DNA of 64,000 bases from Paenibacillus timonensis (GTDB lineage: Bacteria; Bacillota; Bacilli; Paenibacillales; Paenibacillaceae). The stretch spans positions 25,557 to 89,556 of the forward strand of contig NZ_WNZY01000020.1 of the NCBI RefSeq assembly GCF_009725205.1, in the 5' to 3' direction. Under the pieces are notes generated by a model. It did not search any database, was not told the origin of the DNA, and was given only the letters and a program-made list of their open reading frames with translations. A program made the translations under genes and the position numbers. Of the stretch, positions 26,804 through 38,060 are shown in pieces; position 1 is the stretch's first letter; every line of letters starts with the position of its first letter.

Positions 26804-28040
26804 CTCTCCTTACTCCCGAAATCACACGATCCGAGGAACCCACCATCGCAAGCGAAAACGGTTGGCTAAACATGGCCTTCATCACCTGATTGACATCGTC
26901 CATCGTCACCGCCTCGATCCGGGCGATCATTTCATCCAAGGTATAATGTCTGCCGAGCATCAACTCGTTCTTGCCGAGTCGATTCATCCGGCTTCCGGTG
27001 CTCTCCAGGCTCAAGATCAAGCTCCCCTTCAATTGTTCCTTGCCTTTACTCAGCTCACCGACGGTAATCCCGTTGACCGATACGTCGTGCAGGATCTCCT
27101 TGGTCAAGTCCAGCACTTCCTTGGTCTGGCGAGGCGCGGTTCCTGCGTAAACCGTAAATAATCCGCTGTCTGCATGCGAGCTATGATAGGAGTACACGGA
27201 ATACGCCAAACCGCGTTTCTCGCGAATCTCCTGGAAGAGGCGCGAACTCATGCCACCGCCAATCGCATTGTTAAGCAGCACCATGGCGTACTGCTTCTCT
27301 TCCCCAACCGATAATCCCGGAAAAGATAAGCAAATATGGTTCTGCTCTGTTTTCTTGCGATGAAATCGGAGTCCACCAAGAAAATCGGGTGATGCCAACG
27401 CGCTGGAACTTCCTCGGTTCGAAAAGTCTCCGAAATATTTCTCTAGCAGATCGATCACGTGATCGTCTATGTTGCCGGCAACGCTGATGACCGTGTTCTC
27501 GATCGTGTAGTGCTCCCGCATATATTCCCGAAGATGCTCGGATTCCATTGCGCGAAGCTGCTCCTCGGTTCCTAAAATCGGCAGCGCCAGCGGATGTTCC
27601 CCGTAAGCCGCCTGTGACACGAGGTCGTGCACCATATCGTCTGGCGTATCTTCGTACATGGAGATTTCTTCGACGATCACGTTCTTCTCTTTCCGCAACT
27701 CTTCCGCATCGAACAAGGAACGGAAAAACATGTCCGACAACACGTCAACCGCGATCGGTAAATGCTCATCCAGCACTTTGGCATAATAACAGGTATATTC
27801 CTTTGACGTAAACGCGTTTACATTCCCGCCGATCGCATCAAATTGCTCTGCGATATCCTTGGCGCTGTACCGCTCCGTACCTTTAAATAACATGTGTTCG
27901 ATGAAATGTGAAATTCCGCCCCGTTCAGGGCTCTCATTGCGGGAGCCGGTTTTGACCCAAATACCGAACGAGACAGAACGACAAGTCGGTATTTTCTCCA
28001 TAACCACCCGAAGGCCGTTTTTCAATTGCGTTTTCTTCAC
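26787..28040 (-). CDS. mlpA: M16-family zinc peptidase (MlpA/YmxG)
   Basis: A 417-aa M16B protease with HFIEH at residues 45-49 ([15 protein letters not shown]) and the downstream Glu region ([18 protein letters not shown]). Resembles mitochondrial processing peptidase beta. Position after ylxY equals mlpA/ymxG of B. subtilis. GTG 28040 follows GGAGGG. The ymxH gene that usually follows is missing and dut takes its place. Confidence 0.93.
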   Translation of the reverse strand: MKKTQLKNGLRVVMEKIPTCRSVSFGIWVKTGSRNESPERGGISHFIEHMLFKGTERYSAKDIAEQFDAIGGNVNAFTSKEYTCYYAKVLDEHLPIAVDVLSDMFFRSLFDAEELRKEKNVIVEEISMYEDTPDDMVHDLVSQAAYGEHPLALPILGTEEQLRAMESEHLREYMREHYTIENTVISVAGNIDDHVIDLLEKYFGDFSNRGSSSALASPDFLGGLRFHRKKTEQNHICLSFPGLSVGEEKQYAMVLLNNAIGGGMSSRLFQEIREKRGLAYSVYSYHSSHADSGLFTVYAGTAPRQTKEVLDLTKEILHDVSVNGITVGELSKGKEQLKGSLILSLESTGSRMNRLGKNELMLGRHYTLDEMIARIEAVTMDDVNQVMKAMFSQPFSLAMVGSSDRVISGVRRDELVV

Positions 28041-28125
28041 GAGAGGCCCTCCTAAATGTTTTGCAAAGCATTTCTGTGCATCGTTAATAAATGCATCCCT
28101 ATCCTACCAAAAAAAGGCGGCAAGC

Positions 28126-29172
28126 TCAACTCTGAGGAACCTCGGCTTCGATCCGGTCCGGCGACAACGTCTGCTCTACCGTGCCTAGCGTCAGCCCTTT
28201 GCTTCGGATGGCCTGAATCATCCCCTCAAGCGCATCCCGGCTGGATGCCGTCGGATGCATCAGAATGAGCGTTCCCGGCTCCACCTTGCTGCCGATCTTA
28301 CTGATGATGCTGGATGCCGGTGGGTTTCTCCAATCCACTGTATCCAAGGTCCACAAGACCGTCTTGAGCCCTTGTTCTGCTGCCAGTTTAACGGTTTGCA
28401 TATTATAATCGCCCGAAGGCGGAGCAAACCAGCGGTTCTCCACGCCCAGCTTCTCCTTCAACAGGTCTTTCGTCTTGGAGATCTCGAGACGAGCCCGGGT
28501 TACTTCCAACTGGCTCATATTCGGATGCGAGTAGGCATGATTTTCAATTTGATGACCCCGCCGCTTGATTTCAGCGGCCATCTCTTCATTCTTCTTTAAC
28601 CAGCTGCCATCGAGGAAGAAGGTAGCTTTCACCTTCGACTTATCCAACGTATCAAGCATAGGCACCAGATATTCGTTACCCCAGGCGACATTGATCATCA
28701 GCGCCGCCATCGGCTTATTCGGATTCCCCCGGTATATCGGCTGGGCACCCAGATCATCCAGATTCACCTTCGGTTTCAGCTCGCGATATACGTATTCGAT
28801 TTCAGCACCTTCTGGTTGCTGCTTGGCCTTGGCGTAGGTGAGTTCAATATCCACTTCACGGCCGTTATAACCGGGAATGGCTTTCCAGACCCGGTCGACG
28901 ACGGCGTCCACCGGCGCAATCCGCCGCTTTGCGGCCTCATCTCGGATTTGAGCCAGAAGTGGATCTGGAGCCTTCGTAGCCCCGCCGCTTTCTTGATCTT
29001 GCAAGCCTTTAGCGCCAGGGCCTCCGGCCAGGTCGTTAATCAGGCGGAAGGCGAAGCTGCCGCCCTCTCCCTCTGAGCTTTCCGCGACAAAAGCCCGAAT
29101 GCCAGCAAACTGCCCCAGTATCATGACAAAGGCAATGCATATCGCGATGACCGCAAACTTGTTCCGACCCAT
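28126..29172 (-). CDS. ylxY: YlxY-like polysaccharide deacetylase homologue
   Basis: A NodB-fold protein with an N-terminal signal/anchor (KFAVIAICIAFVMILGQFAGI). Motif 2 NHAYSHPNM (HxxxH) and the motif-5-like LILMHPTA are present. However, motif 1, normally TFDDG, reads MINVAWGNEY and lacks the catalytic Asp pair, and motif 3 is FAPPSGDYN. It is likely an impaired or divergent deacetylase. Start: ATG 29172 rather than ATG 29184, because GAGGGG touches the latter. Position between pnp and mlpA as in B. subtilis. Confidence 0.88.
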   Translation of the reverse strand: MGRNKFAVIAICIAFVMILGQFAGIRAFVAESSEGEGGSFAFRLINDLAGGPGAKGLQDQESGGATKAPDPLLAQIRDEAAKRRIAPVDAVVDRVWKAIPGYNGREVDIELTYAKAKQQPEGAEIEYVYRELKPKVNLDDLGAQPIYRGNPNKPMAALMINVAWGNEYLVPMLDTLDKSKVKATFFLDGSWLKKNEEMAAEIKRRGHQIENHAYSHPNMSQLEVTRARLEISKTKDLLKEKLGVENRWFAPPSGDYNMQTVKLAAEQGLKTVLWTLDTVDWRNPPASSIISKIGSKVEPGTLILMHPTASSRDALEGMIQAIRSKGLTLGTVEQTLSPDRIEAEVPQS

Positions 29173-29232
29173 GCTGAAGCTCATCCCCTCAAACGGTTTT
29201 TGTCCCCATCATATGTTGACAAGCCCGTAGAT

Positions 29233-29253
29233 ATGCTTCCTTTCCGGAAGCAT
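29233..29253 (-). terminator. Second hairpin downstream of pnp
   Basis: ATGCTTCC/GGAAGCAT 8-bp stem directly following the T-run of the pnp terminator on the minus strand. Possibly a back-up terminator or 3'-end stabiliser. Confidence 0.45.
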
Positions 29254-29254
29254 T

Positions 29255-29290
29255 AAAAAAGAGCCAGAATTGATTCATTCTGTCTCTTTT
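29255..29290 (-). terminator. Terminator after pnp
   Basis: Minus strand: AAAAGAGACAGAAT pairs with ATTCTGGCTCTTTT, then TT. It starts 36 bp after the pnp stop. Confidence 0.9.
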
Positions 29291-29326
29291 CCCGCAAGGA
29301 TGGCCTGCGTCGTCAAGCTGCGTTAT

Positions 29327-31435
29327 TTAGTTGGAAGAGGATTTTTCCGTTTCTGCGGTGAGTACCGCTTTGCGGGAAAGATTGATCCGTCCTTGGTTGT
29401 CGATCTCGGTTACCTTGACAGTTACCGTATCACCGATCGCCACGACGTCCTCCACTTTAGCTACGCGTTCCGTGGACAACTGGGAAATATGCACCAAACC
29501 GTCTTTCCCCGGCAAAATCTCGACGAAAGCGCCGAATTTTTCAATCCGTTTGACGGTACCTACATAAATTTCACCGACCACGACTTCCTTGACGATCCCT
29601 TCGATAATCGAACGCGCTTTGCTGTTCATCTCTTCGTTCGTAGAAGCGATAAATACGCGGCCGTCTTGTTCGATATCGATTTTCACGCCGGTTTCCTCGA
29701 TGATCTTGTTGATGATCTTGCCGCCTGCCCCGATGACATCGCGGATCTTGTCCGGATTGATGTGCATGATAACGATCTTCGGCGCGTAAGGGGACAAATG
29801 CTCCTTCGGCTTTTGAATGCGCTCCATCATTTTGGACAGGATAAACATCCGACCTTCTCGGGCTTGTTTCAAAGCATCGGTCAAAATCTGCCGGTCGATT
29901 CCGTCGATCTTGATATCCATTTGAATAGCCGTAACACCTTCCGAAGTGCCTGCCACTTTGAAGTCCATGTCGCCGAGATGATCTTCCATCCCTTGAATGT
30001 CAGTCAGGATAGACACGTGCTCGCCGTCTTTAATCAGACCCATCGCCACCCCGGCAACCGGAGCTTTGATCGGAACGCCCGCATCCATCATGGCCAGCGT
30101 GCTGGCGCAGATGCTCGCTTGGGACGTCGAACCGTTGGATTCCAATACTTCCGATACAAGACGAATCGTATACGGGAATTCGGTTTCCGGCGGAATCACC
30201 TTCGACAACGCGCGTTCGCCTAGAGCGCCGTGACCGATTTCGCGGCGGCCCGGAGCCCGGAGTGGACGAGCTTCACCAACGCTGAACGGCGGGAAGTTAT
30301 AATGGTGCATAAAGCGCTTGGATTCTTCCAGATCGATGCCGTCAAGAATTTGAACGTCACCCAGTGCCCCCAGCGTACATACGCTCAACGCTTGCGTTTG
30401 ACCGCGGGTAAACAGACCGGAGCCATGCGTACGTGGCAACAGATTAATATCGCATTCGATCGGACGAATTTCTTCCAATTTACGACCGTCAGGACGCACT
30501 TTATCATGGGTAATCAACCGGCGTACTTCTTCCTTAACGATGTCATGCAAGACTTCCTTCACATCGGCAAGCAATTCCGGCGATTCTATGTATTTCTCTT
30601 CGAAATGAGCCACCGTTTTGTCGTTGATGGCATCAATCGCATCCTGACGCGCATGCTTCTCGGCAATTTTCACGGCTTCAACCAGACGATCCTGGGCCAA
30701 AGCGCGAACTTCCCGGTTCACATCTTCATTCACTTTATGGAGCTTCACTTGCATCTTCTCTTTGCCGGCTACTTTCACGAGCTCTTCGATGACGGCAACG
30801 ATATTCTTGATTTCATCATGGCCGAACATGATCGCCTCGAGCATCACCTCTTCAGGCACTTCGTTGGCTTCCGCCTCCACCATCATGATGGCGTCTTTGG
30901 TACCGGCTACAACCACGTAAATGTCACTGGCTTCTTGCTCAGCCACGTCCGGATTAATCACGAATTGCCCGTTAACCCGTCCAACCGCTACGCCGCCGAT
31001 CGGCCCGTTAAACGGAACATCGGAAATGCTCAGCGCTGCAGAAGTCCCAATCATTGCCGCAATTTCCGGCTCGCAGTCTTGATCCACGCTCATGACCAGG
31101 TTTACGATTTGCACGTCGTTACGGAATCCTTCCGGGAACAGCGGGCGAATCGGACGGTCGGTCAAGCGGCTAGCCAAAATGGCCTTTTCGCTCGGACGTC
31201 CTTCCCGTTTAATGAAGCCACCGGGAATTTTACCGACTGCATAAAGTTTCTCTTCATAATTGACCGTCAACGGGAAAAAGTCCAAGTCCTTGGGCTCCGA
31301 AGAGGCCGTAACCGTACAAAGCACCGCCGTATCTCCGTAGCGGACCATGACGGCCGCGTTTGCTTGCTTGGCCAATCGGCCGGTTTCCAAAATGAGAGGT
31401 CTCCCCCCCAAATTCATTTTCACTTGATTCTGCAT
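29327..31435 (-). CDS. pnp: Polynucleotide phosphorylase
   Basis: 3'-5' phosphorolytic exoribonuclease. The 702-aa product has two RNase PH domains (first near [19 protein letters not shown]; second with [16 protein letters not shown]), a KH domain ([16 protein letters not shown]) and an S1 domain ([20 protein letters not shown]). ATG 31435 follows AAGGAGGG; the frame extends 23 codons upstream, but that part is not family-like. Follows rpsO, as in most bacteria. Confidence 0.98.
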   Translation of the reverse strand: MQNQVKMNLGGRPLILETGRLAKQANAAVMVRYGDTAVLCTVTASSEPKDLDFFPLTVNYEEKLYAVGKIPGGFIKREGRPSEKAILASRLTDRPIRPLFPEGFRNDVQIVNLVMSVDQDCEPEIAAMIGTSAALSISDVPFNGPIGGVAVGRVNGQFVINPDVAEQEASDIYVVVAGTKDAIMMVEAEANEVPEEVMLEAIMFGHDEIKNIVAVIEELVKVAGKEKMQVKLHKVNEDVNREVRALAQDRLVEAVKIAEKHARQDAIDAINDKTVAHFEEKYIESPELLADVKEVLHDIVKEEVRRLITHDKVRPDGRKLEEIRPIECDINLLPRTHGSGLFTRGQTQALSVCTLGALGDVQILDGIDLEESKRFMHHYNFPPFSVGEARPLRAPGRREIGHGALGERALSKVIPPETEFPYTIRLVSEVLESNGSTSQASICASTLAMMDAGVPIKAPVAGVAMGLIKDGEHVSILTDIQGMEDHLGDMDFKVAGTSEGVTAIQMDIKIDGIDRQILTDALKQAREGRMFILSKMMERIQKPKEHLSPYAPKIVIMHINPDKIRDVIGAGGKIINKIIEETGVKIDIEQDGRVFIASTNEEMNSKARSIIEGIVKEVVVGEIYVGTVKRIEKFGAFVEILPGKDGLVHISQLSTERVAKVEDVVAIGDTVTVKVTEIDNQGRINLSRKAVLTAETEKSSSN

Positions 31436-31549
31436 GAAATCCCTCCTTATCACCATTACAAGTTCGGTACTGAGTTCATTATTTCCTGCTTTTCGGCAAT
31501 TCATAAGATGAACGGCTGTCTAGCAATAGAAAGATGTCCTCATAACAAA

Positions 31550-31565
31550 AGCTCCTGAAGGAGCT
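31550..31565 (-). terminator. Small hairpin between rpsO and pnp
   Basis: AGCTCC-TTCA-GGAGCT followed by TTTG on the minus strand. A 6-bp stem; could be an attenuator or RNase processing site in the rpsO-pnp spacer. Confidence 0.35.
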
Positions 31566-31603
31566 GATCGTGGAAGCTTATCGTAACAAGCCCCTAAATG
31601 GGT

Positions 31604-31667
31604 AAAAAGCAACCCGGCCGCACACGCACGCTTCGCCAGCGTCCGCCATGCAACTAGGCTGCTTTTA
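31604..31667 (-). terminator. Terminator after rpsO
   Basis: Minus strand: AAAAGCAGCC pairs with GGGTTGCTTTT (one G-U) around a long GC-rich loop with its own hairpin, then TTTTT continues. Located 14-77 bp past the rpsO stop. Confidence 0.65.
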
Positions 31668-31680
31668 TCAAACTTTCGAA

Positions 31681-31950
31681 TTAACGACGCAATCCAAGTT
31701 TCTCGATCAAAGCGGAGTAACGTCTCACGTCTTTGTTCTTCAGGTAAGCCAACAACTTACGACGTTGACCAACCATCTTCAGAAGACCGCGACGGGAATG
31801 ATGGTCCTTCTTGTGCGTACGCAAGTGGTCCGTCAAATTCACGATGTTCTCCGTAAGGATAGCAATTTGCACCTCAGGGGATCCGGTATCGGACTCATGA
31901 GTTTTGTGCTCTTGGATCAATTGTTGTTTACGTTCTTGAGTCAATGCCAT
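31681..31950 (-). CDS. rpsO: 30S ribosomal protein S15
   Basis: The 89-aa S15 is complete, with the typical [20 protein letters not shown] and [20 protein letters not shown]. It binds the 16S rRNA central domain early in 30S assembly. ATG 31950 follows AAGGAGG; an in-frame ATG three codons upstream overlaps the ribosome-binding site. It has its own promoter and a structured GC-rich leader that could be autoregulatory. Confidence 0.98.
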   Translation of the reverse strand: MALTQERKQQLIQEHKTHESDTGSPEVQIAILTENIVNLTDHLRTHKKDHHSRRGLLKMVGQRRKLLAYLKNKDVRRYSALIEKLGLRR

Positions 31951-32074
31951 CCTGTTCACCTCCTTTATCTCAAATCGCCGTTAGCCTCGTCGCCGGCGGT
32001 GAAACCGCGCAACCAAGCCAAGGTTCTTGCTGCCGCTTGGAAAAAACATGTTCTTCCGCATGACAACGTTACAT

Positions 32075-32103
32075 AGTATATCATAGCCGATAGGCAAAGT
32101 AAA
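32075..32103 (-). promoter_or_regulatory. Promoter for rpsO
   Basis: Minus strand TTTACT (32103-32098), 17-bp spacer ending TGA, and TATACT (32080-32075): an extended -10 promoter right after ribF. The ~120-nt leader contains strong GC-rich stems (for example GCGCGGTTTCACCGC). Confidence 0.65.
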
Positions 32104-32120
32104 TGCCAAGTCCGGCTTGA

Positions 32121-33068
32121 TTACGGGGAAGTCTTCAGCAGACGTTTAGCGGTATCTGCATCCCGTCCGATTTGGGCGATCAACTCATCCAGCGAAGTGA
32201 ACTTGCGCTCCTCACGGATATAATGAACCAATTCCACGGACAAGCTCTCATCATAAATCTCACCGGAAAACTCAAATAGATGAGCTTCGAGCCAAAAGAT
32301 CTTCCCATCCTCATGAAAGGTTGGCTTGACCCCAACGTTCATCACACCGGTGTAGGTGGTGCCGTTGTGGGTAACCCGCACGGCGTATACCCCGCTGGCC
32401 GGCACGACATAGTGTTCCGCCAGTTTAAGGTTCGCTGTCGGAAAACCGAGCTGGCGCCCGCGCTTTTCACCGTGCATGACCGTCCCTCTCAGCGAGTACG
32501 TCCGACCAAACCAGCGATTGGCTAACTCGATTTCGCCCTCCTGCAGTGCCTTACGAATACCCGAGCTGCTGACCTTCTCCCCATCGATCAGGAACGGCGG
32601 CACTGTGTTCACGTCCAGAACATTGCCGCTCAACTCGCGAAGCATCCCTGCGTCTCCTTCGCCCCGGTAACCATAGCGGAAGTCAAAGCCAACAACCGCC
32701 GTGTGTACCTTAAGCGGCACCAAGATCCCGGATACGAAATTTTGCGGACTCACCCGGGAGAAGGCATCGTTAAACTCGACGATATATACGAAATCCACGC
32801 CCATTTCCCGTAAAATTCGCTCCTTCTCCTCCGGGGGCGTCAAGTAGCCGTCATAATCGCCTTTCTTCATGACCTCCTTCGGATGCGGATGGAACGTCAT
32901 GACGGAGGCGGGAAGGCCTAGTTCGCCAGCCAGCCTGACAGCAGAATCAATCACGCTGGCATGCCCCAGGTGAAGCCCATCAAATTGACCGATCGCCAGC
33001 ACTTGCGGGCGAGCATTTTGTTCAATAAATCGTTCGGTTAGTGGATATGATAATCTTATCGTTTCCAT
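32121..33068 (-). CDS. ribF: Bifunctional riboflavin kinase/FAD synthetase
   Basis: Makes FMN and FAD from riboflavin. The 315-aa product has an N-terminal nucleotidyltransferase domain (AIGQFDGLHLGHASVI, FHPHPKEVM) and a C-terminal kinase domain (GEKRGRQLGFPTANL, GVYAVRV, EAHLFEFSGEIY). ATG 33068 lies 7 nt after AGGTGA; the longer frame from 33104 lacks a usable site. Sits between truB and rpsO, as in B. subtilis (ribC). Confidence 0.97.
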   Translation of the reverse strand: METIRLSYPLTERFIEQNARPQVLAIGQFDGLHLGHASVIDSAVRLAGELGLPASVMTFHPHPKEVMKKGDYDGYLTPPEEKERILREMGVDFVYIVEFNDAFSRVSPQNFVSGILVPLKVHTAVVGFDFRYGYRGEGDAGMLRELSGNVLDVNTVPPFLIDGEKVSSSGIRKALQEGEIELANRWFGRTYSLRGTVMHGEKRGRQLGFPTANLKLAEHYVVPASGVYAVRVTHNGTTYTGVMNVGVKPTFHEDGKIFWLEAHLFEFSGEIYDESLSVELVHYIREERKFTSLDELIAQIGRDADTAKRLLKTSP

Positions 33069-33114
33069 GATCGTGTCACCTGCAATTTCCCTCGGAATGC
33101 GCATTTCATGAGTC

Positions 33115-34032
33115 CTATTCGGGTAAAAACACTTTGACTGCCTTCACAGCCATCGTCTCCTCTTCCACCCGGAAAATGCCTAAAAATTGATGCTCTGGGC
33201 TGTAAAGCCGTACGGTTTCACCACGTTTGACCGCTGGAGATACGACGGTAGAAGACAGCCGTTGACCTTGCAATGCCGCTTTAACCTTATCTGCCTCGAC
33301 GATATGGGCCGGCAAATGCTCCACAGCTCTATCAACCGGCAGTAAATGCTCTTGCAGCGTTCCGCCCGCGACATGCCTCGCTACCTCGTCCAGCGTCAGA
33401 CAATGCGACTCCGCGATGCCGGCCGACATCGTCCGCTTTAACTCGGTCATCGCAGCAGGGACGCCTAGAGCTCGCCCGATATCAACGCACAGTGTGCGGA
33501 TGTAAGTCCCTTTAGAACATAACGCCCGGAAAGAAATCCGAGGATGAGGTCCTTCCGGATGGAAAGCCAGCAGCTCCAATTCATGAATCGTCACTTCGCG
33601 GGGCTTACGCTCCACGGTTTTACCTTCCCGCGCCAACTCATACAATCGCTTGCCGTCTTGCTTCAGTGCGGAATACATCGGCGGAATCTGTGAGATCGTT
33701 CCAATGAAACGGGACAATACCTGTCGAACTTCCTCTTCCGTGACCCGAACTTCTTCCACTTGTTCGATGATTTCGCCCGTCATGTCCTCCGTATCCGTAG
33801 CAACGCCAAGCACTAGAGTCGCCTCATATTCCTTCGGCAATTCTTGCAAATATTCAACCATTCGCGTTGCGCGACCTAGACATAACGGCAACACACCTGT
33901 GACTGCCGGGTCTAGCGTGCCGGTATGACCGATCCGTTTCATCTTCAGAATGCCGCGGCATTTGGCAACCACATCATGAGAAGTAAATCCAGCCGGCTTG
34001 TGGATAGGCAAAATGCCTTCGTATGCATTCAT
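33115..34032 (-). CDS. truB: tRNA pseudouridine-55 synthase
   Basis: Forms pseudouridine 55 in the T-loop of tRNAs. The 305-aa product has the catalytic Asp41 in HTGTLDPAVTG, plus KEYEATLVLG and GTYIRTLCVDIG. Its ATG overlaps the nrnA stop (ATGA). Confidence 0.98.
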   Translation of the reverse strand: MNAYEGILPIHKPAGFTSHDVVAKCRGILKMKRIGHTGTLDPAVTGVLPLCLGRATRMVEYLQELPKEYEATLVLGVATDTEDMTGEIIEQVEEVRVTEEEVRQVLSRFIGTISQIPPMYSALKQDGKRLYELAREGKTVERKPREVTIHELELLAFHPEGPHPRISFRALCSKGTYIRTLCVDIGRALGVPAAMTELKRTMSAGIAESHCLTLDEVARHVAGGTLQEHLLPVDRAVEHLPAHIVEADKVKAALQGQRLSSTVVSPAVKRGETVRLYSPEHQFLGIFRVEEETMAVKAVKVFLPE

Positions 34033-35009
34033 AACTGCAGCCTCACTTGTTCCAGCACCCTTGGGATGATCGTCTCCAAGGTACCCTCGATGTGAGCACC
34101 CGCAGCACGGACATGTCCGCCTCCACCAAAGCTTTGGGCGACCCTTGCCACATCGACGGTCCCGGCGGATCGCATGCTCACCTTAACGGCATGTTCGTTA
34201 ATGACTTTAAACAGCAGCCCTACTTCGACCCCTTGAATATTCCGCGGATAATTGACGATGCCTTCCATATCCTCGTGGACCGCACCGGTCGCTTTCAAAT
34301 CTTCGTCATCTACGGATACCCAGCCAATCTTCCCGTCTTCCGTAAGCTCAAGACCATTTAGTGCCCGGGTCAGTAAGCGCAGCTGCGGCAACGTCATTTG
34401 TTCCAGCAACAGCTCGGATAATCCGGGACCGTCTACGCCGTATTCCAACAGTTTGGATGCGGCCGCCATGACCTTCGGCGACGTGTTGGAATACCGAAAC
34501 CCACCGGTATCCGTCAACAAACCTGTATAAAGCGCTGTTGCAGCCGACTCGTCCAATTCGAGTCCCATATAAGCAAGAAGATCGAATAAGATCTCGGCGG
34601 TGGCTGCCGCGCTCGGTACGACGAGATTGACCGAACCGTAAAGATCATTGGTCGGATGATGATCAATATTCAGCAACTGCGCGCCTTCGGCAAACCATTC
34701 GTGCGTGGTACCTACTCGTTTGAAATCGGCGCAATCCACGCAAATCACATGATCAAAATTACGGTCAAGCGGCGTGATCGACAAGTCGAGAATTTCCTCC
34801 GCATGCCAAAGGTAACGCATCCGCTTGGGGATCGGCCCTTCGTTGACCATCACGAATTTTTTGCCCAGACATGACAGAAGCCAGCCCACCACAAGGGTGG
34901 AACTGACTGCGTCACCGTCCGGCTGAACATGCGACACGATGAGGAAATGATCATTCTGAGTCAAAAACTCCTTGCTCTGACTCAGCTCCCGTTCATAGGT
35001 CGTCTGCAT
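34029..35009 (-). CDS. nrnA: DHH-family nanoRNase/pAp phosphatase
   Basis: Degrades 2-5-mer RNAs and dephosphorylates 3'-phosphoadenosine 5'-phosphate. The 326-aa product has SHVQPDGDAVSS (DHH motif I), VDCADFKR, NIDHHPTND (DHH) and the DHHA1 motif FGGGGHVRAAGA. Coupled to truB. B. subtilis ytqI is located elsewhere; here nrnA is between rbfA and truB, and ylxP is absent. Confidence 0.95.
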   Translation of the reverse strand: MQTTYERELSQSKEFLTQNDHFLIVSHVQPDGDAVSSTLVVGWLLSCLGKKFVMVNEGPIPKRMRYLWHAEEILDLSITPLDRNFDHVICVDCADFKRVGTTHEWFAEGAQLLNIDHHPTNDLYGSVNLVVPSAAATAEILFDLLAYMGLELDESAATALYTGLLTDTGGFRYSNTSPKVMAAASKLLEYGVDGPGLSELLLEQMTLPQLRLLTRALNGLELTEDGKIGWVSVDDEDLKATGAVHEDMEGIVNYPRNIQGVEVGLLFKVINEHAVKVSMRSAGTVDVARVAQSFGGGGHVRAAGAHIEGTLETIIPRVLEQVRLQL

Positions 35010-35058
35010 AGCCGTCTCCTTCTAATTCCATTTGAAATATCATTCTTCATGTTACATA

Positions 35059-35412
35059 TCATTCTTCGTGCTCGTGCGTGATTTCGCCGAGAATCTTCTC
35101 GATCCGGCTGCCGTAAGCGATGGATTCGTCGATCTTGAAGATCAACTCCGGCGTGTGACGCAGCCGAATTCGTTTTCCGATTTCGGTGCGTAAGAAGCCA
35201 GTTGCTTTCTCTATCGCTTTTAAGGATTCGTTTTTCTTCTCTTCGTCGCCAAACACACTGAGATAAACTTTGGCCTGTGACAAATCGCTTGTCACATCGA
35301 CCCCGGTCACCGTGACAAAACCGATGCGCGGATCTTTCAGTTCACTCTGGATGAGCACGCTAAGTTCTTTCTTAATCTGTTCGCCTACGCGGCCGGTACG
35401 ATTTTTGGCCAT
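35059..35412 (-). CDS. rbfA: Ribosome-binding factor A
   Basis: A 117-aa KH-fold factor for 30S maturation ([14 protein letters not shown] at the start; [36 protein letters not shown]). I choose ATG 35412, 9 nt after AGGTGG, over the GTG at 35421, which touches the ribosome-binding site. 14 bp after infB. Confidence 0.96.
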   Translation of the reverse strand: MAKNRTGRVGEQIKKELSVLIQSELKDPRIGFVTVTGVDVTSDLSQAKVYLSVFGDEEKKNESLKAIEKATGFLRTEIGKRIRLRHTPELIFKIDESIAYGSRIEKILGEITHEHEE

Positions 35413-35426
35413 TTTAGACACCCACC

Positions 35427-38060
35427 TTACTTCGGTTCAACCTTTTCCATGATGAACGCCTCAATGACGTCGCCTTCTTTAAGGTCATTGTAATTGTCCA
35501 GGGTAATCCCGCACTCGTAACCTTGGGCAACTTCCTTGGCGTCGTCCTTGAAACGTTTCAGTGAATCGATTTTTCCTTCGAATACCACAATCCCGTCGCG
35601 AACCAAACGCATTTCCGCTGAGCGGGTTATTTTGCCGGAAGTCACCATACAGCCGGCGATGGTCCCGACTTTGCTGATCTTGAACGTATTGCGGACCTCA
35701 GCGTGGCCGATAACGGTTTCCTTGTAAACCGGATCAAGCATCCCTTTCATGGCTTGCTCGATCTCTTCGATTGCATTGTAAATGACGCGATGCAGTCGGA
35801 TATCGACCTTCTCTTGCTCGGCCGTCGCTTTCGTTTGGTTGTCCGGACGAACGTTGAAACCGATCACGATCGCGTTCGAAGCCGCCGCCAAGATAATGTC
35901 GGATTCGGTAATGGCACCGGCACCGCTATGGATGATTTTGACACGAACACCTTCGACTTCGATTTTCTCGAGTGAACTTTTGAGCGCTTCAACCGAACCT
36001 TGCACGTCGGCTTTGATGATCACGTTAAGATCTTTAATTTCGCCTTCCTTGATGTGGCGGAACAGATCATCCAGTGTGACGCGCGTATTCGAGCCCAGAT
36101 CGGACTGACGCTGCGTAATAGCCCGCTTGTCAGCAATTGAACGAGCCTTGCGTTCGTCTTCGAATACCATAAACGGATCGCCGGCTTGAGGCACTTCGTT
36201 AAGACCGGTAATTTCCACCGGCGTTGATGGGCCAGCTTCCTTTAAACGACGTCCACGATCGTTAACCATCGCACGAACACGGCCGAAGCAATTACCTGCG
36301 ACGAAGGCGTCGCCGACTTTCAGCGTCCCGTGCTGAACCAGTATGCGAGCAACCGGACCGCGGGATTTATCAAGTTCAGCTTCGATGACCGCGCCCCGAG
36401 CGCGTTTATCCGGGTTGGCTTTGTACTCATTGACTTCCGCTACGAGCAGAATCATTTCAAGTAAGCCTTCCAATCCAAGTTTTTGCTTCGCCGAGACATT
36501 GACGAAAATCGTGTCGCCGCCCCATTCTTCCGGCACTAGTCCATATTCTGTCAATTCCTGTTTCACTTTATCCGGATTGGCGTCCGGTTTGTCGATCTTG
36601 TTTACAGCAACGATGATTGGCAATCCCGCCGCCTTGGCATGGTTTACCGCTTCGACCGTCTGCGGCATCACACCGTCGTCTGCAGCAACCACAATGATCG
36701 TAATATCTGTTAACTGCGCACCGCGAGCACGCATCGCCGTAAACGCCTCGTGGCCCGGGGTATCTAGGAACGTGATCTTCTTGTTGTTGATCTCAACTTG
36801 GTAAGCACCGATATGCTGCGTAATCCCGCCGGCTTCGCCGCCGGTCACGTTCGTCGAACGGATGGCGTCAAGCAATGTGGTTTTACCATGGTCGACGTGG
36901 CCCATAATGGTCACGACAGGCGGACGTTCCTTCAAATCTGCTTCCTCGTCAACCTCTTCCAGCGTTTCGAAACGGTCTTCTTCAACCGGAATTTTCACTT
37001 CGACCTCAACGCCGAAATCTCCCGCAAGCAGCAAGATGGTATCGATGTCGAGCTCTTGGTTGATCGTTGCCATCACACCAAGCAAGATCAGTTTTTTAAT
37101 AACTTCGGAAGCGTCCTTGTGCAACAATTTGGCGGCTTCGCCAACCGTCATCGTACCGCGTACGATAATCTTCTTCGGCGTATTGTCGATCTTCTCACGT
37201 GGTGGCTGCTGCGGGCCTTTGCCGCGTCCGCCCTTGCCACCGCGGTTATTTCTATAATTGCCGCCGTTTCGGTTATCGTCAAAACCTCTTTGGTTTCTGC
37301 CGCCATTATTGTTGTTGTTATTTCCTCTTCTCTGACCTTGCCCCTGGCTTTGGCCTTGACCTTGGCCTTGGCGCTGGCCTCCGCCGTTCCCGCCACCATT
37401 ATTGTTATTACTTGGCGTAAAGCTGCGGTTTTGCTGCTGCGGTCCGCGATTTCCGCCACCTTGGCCTTGGCGTTGTCCGCCATCATTACGTGGCTGGCCA
37501 CCTTGACCTGGTCCCCGGTTGCCTTGCGGGCTCCGGTTCGCGCCGGATGAATTCGTCCCGCCTTGGCCTTGTGGACGAGAACTTTGATGATTACCGCCGT
37601 TCGGACGGCTCGATCTTTCCTGAACAGCTGTGCTGCCGCTTGTATTGTTTGGGTTTGTTTTTGGTTTATTATTCATGCTTACCTGCTTTTCCTGTTGATT
37701 TTGGTTTTTAACGGGTGCGTTTGCGCTGCTTTGTACTTGGCGTCCATGATCTCCGCGATGACCGGAAGGTTCTCCGGATGAGGCTTTCGGTGTTTGGCTT
37801 CCTCCTGCGGAAGCCGGTGCCGGCGATTTGGCAGGAGAATCGTTTCGTCCCGAGTTTTCTCGTTTCGCTGCCGCATTGCTCTTAATATCCTTGAAAAACT
37901 GTTCCACACGGCCAACGGTATCGTTCTCCATCACGCTCATGTGATTGTTGACCGGGATATTAAGACGCTTAAGAATCGTAATAATTTCTTTGCTGCTCAT
38001 GTTGAGCGATTTGGCGTATTCGTACACCCTGAGCTTATCTTGTTTTTCTTGTTTACTCAA
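35427..38060 (-). CDS. infB: Translation initiation factor IF-2
   Basis: GTPase that brings initiator tRNA to the 30S subunit. The 877-aa product: an N-terminal IF2_N subdomain ([21 protein letters not shown]), a very long Gly/Gln/Asn/Arg-rich low-complexity stretch (residues ~75-290), a second IF2_N ([23 protein letters not shown]), the G domain with GHVDHGKTT near residue 390, DTPGHEAF and NKIDKPDA, then domains II-IV. The TTG start at 38060 overlaps the ylxQ end by 8 bp and follows GGAGGTG. Confidence 0.98.
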   Translation of the reverse strand: MSKQEKQDKLRVYEYAKSLNMSSKEIITILKRLNIPVNNHMSVMENDTVGRVEQFFKDIKSNAAAKRENSGRNDSPAKSPAPASAGGSQTPKASSGEPSGHRGDHGRQVQSSANAPVKNQNQQEKQVSMNNKPKTNPNNTSGSTAVQERSSRPNGGNHQSSRPQGQGGTNSSGANRSPQGNRGPGQGGQPRNDGGQRQGQGGGNRGPQQQNRSFTPSNNNNGGGNGGGQRQGQGQGQSQGQGQRRGNNNNNNGGRNQRGFDDNRNGGNYRNNRGGKGGRGKGPQQPPREKIDNTPKKIIVRGTMTVGEAAKLLHKDASEVIKKLILLGVMATINQELDIDTILLLAGDFGVEVEVKIPVEEDRFETLEEVDEEADLKERPPVVTIMGHVDHGKTTLLDAIRSTNVTGGEAGGITQHIGAYQVEINNKKITFLDTPGHEAFTAMRARGAQLTDITIIVVAADDGVMPQTVEAVNHAKAAGLPIIVAVNKIDKPDANPDKVKQELTEYGLVPEEWGGDTIFVNVSAKQKLGLEGLLEMILLVAEVNEYKANPDKRARGAVIEAELDKSRGPVARILVQHGTLKVGDAFVAGNCFGRVRAMVNDRGRRLKEAGPSTPVEITGLNEVPQAGDPFMVFEDERKARSIADKRAITQRQSDLGSNTRVTLDDLFRHIKEGEIKDLNVIIKADVQGSVEALKSSLEKIEVEGVRVKIIHSGAGAITESDIILAAASNAIVIGFNVRPDNQTKATAEQEKVDIRLHRVIYNAIEEIEQAMKGMLDPVYKETVIGHAEVRNTFKISKVGTIAGCMVTSGKITRSAEMRLVRDGIVVFEGKIDSLKRFKDDAKEVAQGYECGITLDNYNDLKEGDVIEAFIMEKVEPK

